DNA of 46,263 nt from Opitutia bacterium (GTDB lineage: Bacteria; Verrucomicrobiota; Verrucomicrobiia; Opitutales; UBA2995): assembly GCA_014529615.1 (NCBI GenBank), contig JAABVD010000004.1:1-46263 (forward strand), read 5' to 3'. The position numbers and the translations under genes are program-made. This document shows positions 38,477-45,255 of the stretch, in pieces. The notes beneath the pieces were generated by a model. That model had not been told where the DNA came from and made no database searches. It was given only the letters and a program-made list of their open reading frames with translations. Position 1 is the stretch's first letter, and each line of letters begins with the position of its first letter.

Positions 38477-40114
38477 TTAAAACGCGGGCATTTCCCAGTT
38501 CGCGGTCAGCTTGGGATCATGCCAGCTTCCCTTAGCTCCCGGGGAAATCTCCTTCTTAACCGGACCGATCAGCTTTTGTGAAACGATTCCCGCGCCTTGG
38601 GCGATTGCGCGCCAGCGTTTCGCCATGGCCTGAACGCGTTCAGGATTGGCCGAGGCAAGGTCATTTTGTTCCGCGCGGTCCTCAACCAGATTGTAGAGTT
38701 CCCACTTGTGCCCGTAAAAACTGACCAGTTTCCAATCTCCCTGACGTAAGGCGCGGCAGTTGGAGAAGATAAAAAATAATTCCTCATGGCCGGTCCGTTT
38801 CTCTCCTTTCAGAATCGGCGCCAGGGATTTTCCTTGGAGAGGATTCAACCCATTGCGTTCCGGATAGCGCGCTCCCGCAACTTCGATACAGGTTGCCATC
38901 ACGTCGATCAAGTGACTCAATTCACTGTCTAACCGGCCCGGGTTTATTATCTTTCCCGGCCAGTGCGCAATGAAGGGACTGGCGATTCCTCCTTCGTGCT
39001 GCGTCTGTTTATAGTGTTTAAAGGGGGTGTTTCCAACTGTTGCCCAACTGGCGTCATAGAGGTACCAAGACCCCGCCTTCCAAGGTGGAATTTCGAGGCG
39101 CTCACTGCGTTCAAAGGGACATGCCCCATTGTCGGACAAAATTAAAATGAGGGTGTTTTCATATACGCCCTTCTCTTTTAAATAGGCGATGAGTCGGCCG
39201 ATATTCTGATCGAGGCTATCCACCATGGCGGCGTAAACGGCCATGCGAAAGGATTCGAATTGCTTTTGCTTATCGGTCAGCGAATTCCATGGGGGCACAT
39301 GGCTGGGTAGGGGGGGCAACTCAACGTCGGCCGGAAATAGTCCGAGCAACTTCTGTTTAGCCAGGCGTTCCTCTCTCAATACTTCCCAACCGGCGTCATA
39401 ACGGCCCAAATATTTTTTAATATCCTTCTTAGGGGCCTGAAGGGGATAGTGAGGGGTATTGAAAGCGATGTAGTGAAAGAAAGGCCTATCCTCTTTCAGG
39501 GCATTGTCCAAAAACTGGATTGAGAAATCGACATTGGCGTCCGTGGTGTAGAAATCTTCGTGAAAATCATTCCACGCCTCTCCATTCATTCGAAAGGTGT
39601 CGTCACCCTGAAAAAAATCCGTGGCGCCAGAAATATGTCCCCAGTATTGTTCGAAACCATAATCGGTGGGTTCGTTATCCAAATGCCATTTTCCCGTCAT
39701 GGAAGCGCTGTAACCGGCTTCCTTCAGGACCTGTGCAATGGTTACGGCATTGCGGAAATCCTCTTCTCCGGCGTAATGGCTGTATTGGCCGCTTAAGAGA
39801 CTGAGCCGCGATGAGTGGCATTTGGCGGTGTTGTAAAACTGGGTAAGCCGAAGACCGTTGCTGGCCAGACGATCGATATGGGGAGTTTCGATTTCGCTCC
39901 CGTAGCATCCGAAGTCGGCGTACCCGAGATCATCCACCATGATGAGGAGAATATTGGGTCTGTCCTGAGCGGATGCGGCGGCAAGGAAACTCAAGATACA
40001 GATTCCAAACGGCAAAAGCCGCCGGAACGGCCAGGGTCCCCTCGGGGACCTCTCCGCAGGGTTGGCCTGGGCTGCTGCAGTCGCAAAATACATCGAAGCT
40101 GAATTTTGATTCAT
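38477..40114 (-). CDS. Secreted type I sulfatase
   Basis: 545 residues; cleaves sulfate esters, probably of polysaccharides or small aryl or sugar sulfates, outside the cytosol. The signal peptide lies after a long n-region (RRLLPFGICILSFLAAASA, cleavage near residue 49). The alkaline-phosphatase-fold metal site begins with MVDDLGYADFGC. The formylglycine motif is C99-H-S-S-R103 in NTAKCHSSRLSLLSGQYSH; the usual form is CxPSR or CxPTR, so the proline is a serine here. Other conserved sites are TGKWHLD, NTPHYPLQAP and LSDNGACPF. No formylglycine-generating enzyme lies in the window, so it depends on one elsewhere. Substrate cannot be read from the sequence. Confidence 0.93.
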   Translation of the reverse strand: MNQNSASMYFATAAAQANPAERSPRGPWPFRRLLPFGICILSFLAAASAQDRPNILLIMVDDLGYADFGCYGSEIETPHIDRLASNGLRLTQFYNTAKCHSSRLSLLSGQYSHYAGEEDFRNAVTIAQVLKEAGYSASMTGKWHLDNEPTDYGFEQYWGHISGATDFFQGDDTFRMNGEAWNDFHEDFYTTDANVDFSIQFLDNALKEDRPFFHYIAFNTPHYPLQAPKKDIKKYLGRYDAGWEVLREERLAKQKLLGLFPADVELPPLPSHVPPWNSLTDKQKQFESFRMAVYAAMVDSLDQNIGRLIAYLKEKGVYENTLILILSDNGACPFERSERLEIPPWKAGSWYLYDASWATVGNTPFKHYKQTQHEGGIASPFIAHWPGKIINPGRLDSELSHLIDVMATCIEVAGARYPERNGLNPLQGKSLAPILKGEKRTGHEELFFIFSNCRALRQGDWKLVSFYGHKWELYNLVEDRAEQNDLASANPERVQAMAKRWRAIAQGAGIVSQKLIGPVKKEISPGAKGSWHDPKLTANWEMPAF

Positions 40115-40270
40115 AGGTTTCCGGGTTTTACTCGGATTATTTCCTGGTAGGCAAAATTGCTGCCCCCAGGGTTAGAGAAAGGATGGAAATAAGAAATTTA
40201 TCAACCAAGGATTTCTCGATCATGGAAAGACGAAAATGGACGGAAGGTCGTTTTCGGCCAATCCAATGGG

Positions 40271-40705
40271 CTAACCAAATGGATCGCGCGTTCGCAGTTC
40301 CGGAAATAAGGAGAAGTCGCGATCCCGCGTGAAAAGGGATTCAATGCCGTGCGCCAGACAAATCGCCGCGATCCGAGCATCATGTACAATGGCTCCGCGC
40401 ACTCTCGGACGTCTCACCAGACCGCTTAATACCTTTAAAAAGTCGTCCGTTTCACCCAGAAGGCGATTGCTCGGCGACGCAGTCCAGGCTTCGAGTTGCC
40501 GCCAGGCGCGTTCCGGCGGTGTTGCAGTGTCTTTCCAGATCCGGTAGTTCGTTACGACACTGAGGAATTCGTAGCAGCAGGGCCAGGGAATGGCCCACAA
40601 TTGCCTCCCTTCGGCAAGCTCCCGCACCATGGAAAAAGATACTTCATGCAGGCGGGACTCCTTGCGATGGGCGTACACGAGCAGGTTTGTATCCACCGCA
40701 ATCAC
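40271..40705 (-). CDS. vapC: PIN-domain ribonuclease toxin, VapC type
   Basis: 144 residues, GTG start at 40705. The PIN-domain acidic residues are visible: D5 (IAVDTNLLVYAH), E46-like in CYEFLSVV, D in VHDARIAAICLAHG and the C-terminal FTRDRDFSLF. It is predicted to cut RNA, commonly initiator tRNA or rRNA in VapC proteins. The start overlaps the antitoxin stop by four bases (GTGA), the usual VapB-VapC coupling. Confidence 0.9.
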   Translation of the reverse strand: MIAVDTNLLVYAHRKESRLHEVSFSMVRELAEGRQLWAIPWPCCYEFLSVVTNYRIWKDTATPPERAWRQLEAWTASPSNRLLGETDDFLKVLSGLVRRPRVRGAIVHDARIAAICLAHGIESLFTRDRDFSLFPELRTRDPFG

Positions 40706-40950
40706 CGCATTTCAGCCTCTCCGTAGATCAACCCGCGCAGGTCCTGCCACGAGTGGGCTTCGAGAGGGTCTTCCGCCCCGGCATGGCCGGCGCTCAAATC
40801 GGGTAACCGGTAAGAATTGGGGCCGGCAGGTGCGGCGAGGACCTCCCGCAGACCGTCCTCAACCACCGCACGCAAGGTTCGACCCGTTTTTCTGGCATGA
40901 CGCTTCGCTCGCCCCAGGAGGTCGTCCTGGATATCGATAGTGGTTTTCAT
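40702..40950 (-). CDS. vapB: Antitoxin, VapB type
   Basis: 82 residues. The N-terminus MKTTIDIQDDLLGRAKRHAR and the RTLRAVVEDGLREVL helix are the ribbon-helix-helix pattern of antitoxins that bind DNA as dimers. The C-terminal part, ending in AHSWQDLRGLIYGEAEMR, would wrap the toxin. It precedes vapC with a GTGA overlap and is expected to repress its own promoter together with VapC. Confidence 0.87.
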   Translation of the reverse strand: MKTTIDIQDDLLGRAKRHARKTGRTLRAVVEDGLREVLAAPAGPNSYRLPDLSAGHAGAEDPLEAHSWQDLRGLIYGEAEMR

Positions 40951-40958
40951 AGTGCCAC

Positions 40959-40993
40959 ATTGCCCATATTATATAGTATTGCAAGGCAATATC
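40959..40993 (-). promoter_or_regulatory. VapBC promoter and operator-like region
   Basis: On the minus strand a consensus -10 TATAAT occurs (complement of 40968-40973), about 18 bases before the vapB ATG. Just upstream, TATTGC and GCAATA (40977-40982 and 40986-40991) form an inverted repeat with a 3-base centre. A second ATTGCC/GGCAAT pair spans it. This fits an autoregulated toxin-antitoxin promoter; the -35 is poor. Confidence 0.5.
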
Positions 40994-41049
40994 ATTAAAT
41001 GACCGGCGGCAGGGTTCAAATAGGACAAACGTCCGAATTGGGGCGTTTT

Positions 41050-41928
41050 TTACCAGAGAGTTTCCGGATAGGTTCCGCGGGCGATCAGGTCACCCAGCTT
41101 GGCTGCCGCTTGGGATGTGTCCTCAGGGTAGGTCAGCCCCAACCACGATTCCCCTGACTGTATCAACTCTACCGTGGCGCCCCGCTCCCCGATCCATTGG
41201 AATACCGCAGTGGGCAGGTAAAATTCCTCCTTCTGCGGGTCGGTTAGGGCGCCGAGGAATTGTTCGAACTTTTCCCGCAGGAAAGGCAAAAAATCCAGGC
41301 CAAATCCCCAGAGATTGAGCGAAACGATGGCATCGGGAGCCAGGTGGCGAGCCTCCCCCTCAAAGGATCCGACAATTCCCTGATCGGTCCGGGAAATGTG
41401 GGTGTGCTCCTCGATTCGGATCAGGAAATTGTCTTTGCAGGTTTCACATACAGCGCGTGAGACGCCGCCATGGGGAGAGAGCGTCTTTTCCAGTTCAAAT
41501 CCGATGTTGACCCCGGATTTCCCTGTCATTCCGGCCAGGCTTTGGGCCAGGAGCTGAAAAGATGAGGGTCCGTAAAAATCATCCGCATTGATCACCCCCA
41601 TGGGCCCATTGATATGATGGGCTGCGCTGAGGAGGGCATGGCCCGTTCCCAAAGGTTTATCCCGGGTCACAGGGGCAGGCTGCATGGATTGAAAGGCGAA
41701 CTCGACTGCGATGCGGTCTTCAAACCTCCGGGTAATGCGTTGGCGAAAGCCCGGTTCCATTTCTTTGCGGATAACTAGGACCACCTTTCCGAATCCCGCC
41801 CGGATGGCGTCGTAAACCGAATAGTCGAGCAACACTTCCCCGGAGGGTCCCAGACCTTCCATTTGTTTGACCCCGCCATAGCGGCTGCCCATTCCTGCGG
41901 CTAAAACAACCAGGGTTAAATCGCTCAT
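41050..41928 (-). CDS. Sugar-nucleotidyltransferase-like protein
   Basis: 292 residues. The N-terminus TLVVLAAGMGSRYGGVKQME is the nucleotide-binding signature of the NTP-transferase family (GlmU, RfbA and related enzymes), with PSGEVLLDYSVYDAIRAGF and the metal-binding INADDFYG. Substrates are not deducible. The frame extends to 42111, but that extra 61-residue stretch reads through the intergenic repeat at 42010-42046, so it is not genuine. The ATG at 41928, immediately before the family signature, is the start. Confidence 0.88.
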   Translation of the reverse strand: MSDLTLVVLAAGMGSRYGGVKQMEGLGPSGEVLLDYSVYDAIRAGFGKVVLVIRKEMEPGFRQRITRRFEDRIAVEFAFQSMQPAPVTRDKPLGTGHALLSAAHHINGPMGVINADDFYGPSSFQLLAQSLAGMTGKSGVNIGFELEKTLSPHGGVSRAVCETCKDNFLIRIEEHTHISRTDQGIVGSFEGEARHLAPDAIVSLNLWGFGLDFLPFLREKFEQFLGALTDPQKEEFYLPTAVFQWIGERGATVELIQSGESWLGLTYPEDTSQAAAKLGDLIARGTYPETLW

Positions 41929-42009
41929 AAAAGAGATAATCGGACCCAGCATTTGGAACCCCTTCCCTTTCGTCCAGTCCGGAATCGATGAGGAATTTGG
42001 AATGTTAAA

Positions 42010-42046
42010 CCACAAAAAGCACAGAAGACTCAAAATTCCCAATTCT
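42010..42046. repeat. Intergenic repeat family, copy B
   Basis: Copy of the element at 38270-38305: AAAAAGCACAGAAGACTCAA then AATTCCCAATTC. A pyrimidine-rich block with TATGCCTTCGTGCC and a second CCCAATTCCCAATTC follows to about 42100. The rest of the 287-base gap 41929-42215 holds no gene that I can support. Confidence 0.7.
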
Positions 42047-42215
42047 CCCTCCCCCTCTCTATGCCTTCGTGCCTTTTCTTTCCCAATTCCCAATTCTTCC
42101 TCCGTCGGCACTTCAGAATCTCATGAACTCTATTCTTGGTAATCCTCAGCAGGGGTTTATAGGATTGCCACTTGTCCGGGCAATTTACTCAAAATAACCC
42201 CCTAGCTATATTTTC

Positions 42216-43379
42216 ATGGCGACCTCATCCCATTTTAAAACTCGGATTTTCAGCCTCTTATTAGCCTTGTATTTGCTTTCCAGCATGCCGAAGCCGGTAG
42301 GGGGAGAGGATTCCATCCGCTACAAGTACGAAGATTACCAAGAGGACGACGACCGGATTCGGGTGAGAGCCCATTACATCAGCGCCGATAAGGATCTCAG
42401 CCCGAGCACTCGTTTGGGCGTGGTGGGGCTGATCGATACCATAACCGGGACTACACCCACGGGGGAACTGCCGGAGGCCGGGGCCGATCGCGTTCCCATG
42501 GGGGATTTGGTCGATGAGCGCCGCTCCATTATTCTGAATCTCGATCACCAGTTGAAGGACCACGCTTTCACCTTCGAGTTGAATTATAGCAATGAAAGCG
42601 ATTATTTGTCGGAGGGTGGGGCCCTTACCTATCGACGCTACCTCAACAAAAAAAACACCACCATCGAGTTGGGCTACTCCTCGCTCCAAGATGAACTCAG
42701 CGCCCCGACTCTTCCTGAGAAGGAACGCAAGGACAGCGAGGATGTTCTCATTGGGATTACCCAGATACTGGATCCCGCCACCGTTTGGTCGGCCGATTTG
42801 ACCTACGGCCGGGAGGATGGCTACCTGGCCGATCCCTACAAGGTAGTGGAAAAAGACATCGAACTCATTTCCGATTTCTTTCTCGCCATCACCTTTCCGG
42901 AAAACCGGCCCCGCTCACGCCAAAAATGGATTTTTTACACCGATATTTTACGGGATTTTGAGAAACTGAAAGGCAGCTTGCAAACCTCCTACCGTTATTT
43001 TTCCGATGACGCCGATCTGGACGCCCACACCTTTTCCCTGCAGTGGTTTCAAAAAATCTCCGACCAGATCATCCTCGAACCCTTAATGCGCTACTATAAG
43101 CAGTCGGCCGCCAACTATTACCACCACGACCTCAACCTCACCGGTATCCTTCCCGATCGCAATACGATCGGCCACGCGCCCTATTTCTCTTCCGATCACC
43201 GCCTTTCCAAAATGGAAACCTACACTTGGGGAGCGAAGCTGGTTTATTTTTTTTCGCAAGATCTGGAATTCAATTTCAAGATCCAACGCTACGAGATGAC
43301 GGGACTGGATCCCCTGACCCATCCCAGTGTTTACAGTGACGCCGATATCCTTACGGTGGGGGGACGTTGGTTCTTCTAA
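42216..43379 (+). CDS. DUF3570 outer-membrane beta-barrel-like protein
   Basis: 387 residues, first gene of a four-gene operon. It has a signal peptide (FSLLLALYLLSSMPKPVGG). It then begins SIRYKYEDYQEDDDRIRVRA, the hallmark start of the DUF3570 family. Alternating strands rich in aromatic and polar residues continue to the last residue, and the protein ends GGRWFF, an outer-membrane-barrel-type C-terminus. Residues 74-80 are DTITGTT followed by PTG. The family motif here resembles, with one change, the Dxx(S/T)GA(T/S) site that ApbE enzymes modify with FMN. Its TAA overlaps the apbE ATG by one base. The function of DUF3570 is not established to my knowledge. Confidence 0.85.
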   Translation: MATSSHFKTRIFSLLLALYLLSSMPKPVGGEDSIRYKYEDYQEDDDRIRVRAHYISADKDLSPSTRLGVVGLIDTITGTTPTGELPEAGADRVPMGDLVDERRSIILNLDHQLKDHAFTFELNYSNESDYLSEGGALTYRRYLNKKNTTIELGYSSLQDELSAPTLPEKERKDSEDVLIGITQILDPATVWSADLTYGREDGYLADPYKVVEKDIELISDFFLAITFPENRPRSRQKWIFYTDILRDFEKLKGSLQTSYRYFSDDADLDAHTFSLQWFQKISDQIILEPLMRYYKQSAANYYHHDLNLTGILPDRNTIGHAPYFSSDHRLSKMETYTWGAKLVYFFSQDLEFNFKIQRYEMTGLDPLTHPSVYSDADILTVGGRWFF

Positions 43380-44359
43380 TGTCCGATTTTCTCCAGTTGA
43401 ACGTATCGAGAGTGGCGACCAGTGATTTGGCCCGGGGGCTGTTCCGGGTGGAATTCAGGGCCATGGGCACAACCTGCGAAATCCAGTTTCAATGCAACGA
43501 TGAGGGGGTAGCGGGTAACTTCAAGGAAGCGGCCCTGGATTGGGTGCGCAATTTTGAAGCCACCTATACGCGATTCGAGGATTCCAGCCTGGTCAGCCGT
43601 ATCAACCGTGCCGCCGGAAGGGACTGGGTGGCTATCGACCCCGAGACGGAAGCCCTTTTTGACCTTTGCGACCGGTTTCACTTTATTACCCGAGGCCTCT
43701 TCGATCCCACCAACTTGCCCATAATCGAACTCTGGGACTACAAGGCCAGGCATCCGCGGATTCCCACTGATGAAGAAATTGGGAGAGCCAAGGACCTTGT
43801 CGGATGGGACAAGGTGAAGCGAAAGCCCGGTAGGGTTTACTTGGAAAAAGTCGGAATGGGAATCGATTTGGGGGGTATCGGAAAGGAGTACGCGGTGGAT
43901 AGCGTTGCCCTGTTGGCTCGGGACTTCGGGATTGGCGACGTACTGATAAATTTTGGTGGGGACGTGGCCGCACTGGGGCATCCCCCCGGCTACACCCATT
44001 GGCATATCGGCATGGAGGATCCCGGGAATCCGGGGAAGTGTTGGGGAAGTTTGGCCCTGAATGACCTCTGTGTAGCCAGTTCGGGGGACTACCGTCGATT
44101 CTTCGACCTCAACGGCAAGCGTTACGGGCACATCGTCGACCACCGTAAAGGCTATCCCATCGCCAACAAGGTGCAACATGTCACCGTAGTTGCAGGCACA
44201 TGCACGGAGTCGGGTATCCTTGCTACTGCCGCCTGCCTCTTGGGCGAGGAAGAGGGCATGGAGTTGATAAACCGGTTTTTTGGAGCGGAGGGATGCCTCC
44301 ACACGAAATTCAAACGAATAGATTCGCATGGAATATATCATTATATGGTCTCGGATTAG
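43379..44359 (+). CDS. apbE: ApbE-family FAD:protein FMN transferase
   Basis: 326 residues from ATG 43379, which overlaps the DUF3570 stop; the frame opens four codons earlier. ApbE enzymes attach FMN from FAD to a Ser or Thr of exported proteins. Motifs are RAMGTTCEIQF at the start, GMGIDLGGIGKEYAVDSVA, DVLINFGGDVAALG, SSGDYRRFFDLNGKRYGHI and VDHRKG. In the C-terminal site the usual Asp of ADALATA is Gly279 (SGILATAA). No signal peptide is visible, unlike many periplasmic ApbE proteins. It overlaps the thioredoxin gene by 32 bases. Classification is firm; activity and target are uncertain. Confidence 0.9.
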   Translation: MSDFLQLNVSRVATSDLARGLFRVEFRAMGTTCEIQFQCNDEGVAGNFKEAALDWVRNFEATYTRFEDSSLVSRINRAAGRDWVAIDPETEALFDLCDRFHFITRGLFDPTNLPIIELWDYKARHPRIPTDEEIGRAKDLVGWDKVKRKPGRVYLEKVGMGIDLGGIGKEYAVDSVALLARDFGIGDVLINFGGDVAALGHPPGYTHWHIGMEDPGNPGKCWGSLALNDLCVASSGDYRRFFDLNGKRYGHIVDHRKGYPIANKVQHVTVVAGTCTESGILATAACLLGEEEGMELINRFFGAEGCLHTKFKRIDSHGIYHYMVSD

Positions 44360-44849
44360 ATCCTTGGTCCTGGCCCTGCTGGTCGTGTTTTCAGTCATCG
44401 GTCAGCATGAGGCTGCGGCAAAGGTGGTAGAGGGAGACATGTTTCCCGATTTGAGCAATTTCGAGTTCGATGGAGAAGTGCCCGAAATTGAGGGAAAAGT
44501 CGTATTGGTCGATTTTTGGGCCTCGTGGTGCGCCCCCTGTAAAGCTTCCTTTCCCGCCATGGAACGGTTCTACCAGGAGTTCAAGGACCGGGGTTTCGAA
44601 ATTATTGCCGTCAGCGTGGACGACAGCGCCTCGGCTTATGCCCGGTTTGCAAAAAGTTCGGGAGCCACTTTTCCCATATTGCGCGATTTGGGAAAAAAAC
44701 TGGTGGCCACCTGTGCCATAGAAGCCATGCCCACCTCTTTTATGCTGGATAAATCGGGCCGAGTGCACGCCGTGCACCAGGGTTATTCGGGAAAAAAGAC
44801 GGACGAACAATATAGAAAGGAAATCCTGGCCCTGTTGGCCGAGGATTGA
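44328..44849 (+). CDS. TlpA-type exported thioredoxin
   Basis: 173 residues. An N-terminal hydrophobic stretch (SLVLALLVVFSVIGQHEAAA) acts as signal peptide or anchor. The thioredoxin fold carries W67-C68-A69-P70-C71 in VDFWASWCAPCKASFPAM, and the cis-proline loop is AMPTSFMLDKSG. It probably handles thiol reduction in the periplasm, as ResA/TlpA proteins do. The start lies inside the end of apbE. The TGA overlaps the next ATG by one base, so it is coupled to the lipoprotein gene. In the same operon, the lipoprotein with a CGC tail is a plausible substrate. Confidence 0.92.
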   Translation: MEYIIIWSRIRSLVLALLVVFSVIGQHEAAAKVVEGDMFPDLSNFEFDGEVPEIEGKVVLVDFWASWCAPCKASFPAMERFYQEFKDRGFEIIAVSVDDSASAYARFAKSSGATFPILRDLGKKLVATCAIEAMPTSFMLDKSGRVHAVHQGYSGKKTDEQYRKEILALLAED

Positions 44850-45070
44850 TGGTGAGGGCAACCCTTCGAATAGGGTGCATTATTGCCTCCGGAATATTTT
44901 TGTGGGGGTGTGGCACGGTGCAACCGTGGGAACGCGGGGCATTGACTCAATACGGTATGACGGCAGACCGGGATCCCCTTGATACCGCCATGGCCGAGCA
45001 CGTATTTTATACGCGGGAGGCAGCACATGGGGGCGGCAGCATTGGAGGTGGCGGTTGCGGATGCAATTGA
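44849..45070 (+). CDS. DUF4266 lipoprotein with C-terminal GGGGCGCN
   Basis: 73 residues from ATG 44849, overlapping the thioredoxin stop by one base. The lipobox is LWGC, with C21 as the lipidated residue. The mature part is CGTVQPWERGALTQYGMTAD, then RDPLDTAMAEHVFYTREAAH, and a tail GGGSIGGGGCGCN holding the only other two cysteines of the mature chain, C70 and C72. The PWERG, DPLD...EHV..TREAA and GGGCGCN blocks match the DUF4266 family as I remember it. The glycine-flanked CGC pair could bind a metal or cofactor or be oxidised. The adjacent thioredoxin fits a redox-active tail. Function not known. Confidence 0.88.
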   Translation: MVRATLRIGCIIASGIFLWGCGTVQPWERGALTQYGMTADRDPLDTAMAEHVFYTREAAHGGGSIGGGGCGCN

Positions 45071-45104
45071 TCAGTTGGTGAATTCATTGAAGTGTGGTTT
45101 TCAG

Positions 45105-45160
45105 CTGTAGGAGCGGCTTTACGCCGCGATTGCGGTGAGGCTGTCTCGTGGGACCGCGAC
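45105..45160. repeat. REP-like hairpin repeat
   Basis: The sequence GTAGGAGCGGCTTTACGCCG, with hairpin GCGGC-TTTAC-GCCGC, continues through TGCGGTGAGGCTG to GGGACCGCGAC. GTAGGAGCGGCTTTA-type repeats are widespread intergenic elements in several bacterial groups. It lies in the 182-base spacer after the DUF4266 gene. Confidence 0.6.
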
Positions 45161-45255
45161 TAGCCCGCATATCTCACAAAATTCGTAGTGAACGAAGGTC
45201 GAACGTTGGTGCGGGTTTCTGAGCGCAGTAAAAGATTTGCGAGAAATGCGGGCTA
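45161..45255. repeat. 95-bp inverted-repeat element between convergent genes
   Basis: TAGCCCGCATATCTCACAAA (45161-45180) matches the reverse complement of 45236-45255 at 18 of 20 positions, with a 55-base centre. The right arm includes the TAG stop of ribF at 45253-45255. The structure suggests a miniature inverted-repeat element or a long hairpin serving as a two-way terminator. Confidence 0.75.

Noticed and set aside
41929-42111. 61-residue N-terminal extension of the nucleotidyltransferase-like gene
   Set aside because: The extension is coded by the intergenic repeat and ends just before the family signature.
42184-42212. TTTACT, 17 bases, TATATT promoter-like pair before the DUF3570 gene
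   Set aside because: The spacing is ideal, but the -10 ends 3 bases before the ATG, so transcription would start inside the gene unless the message is leaderless.
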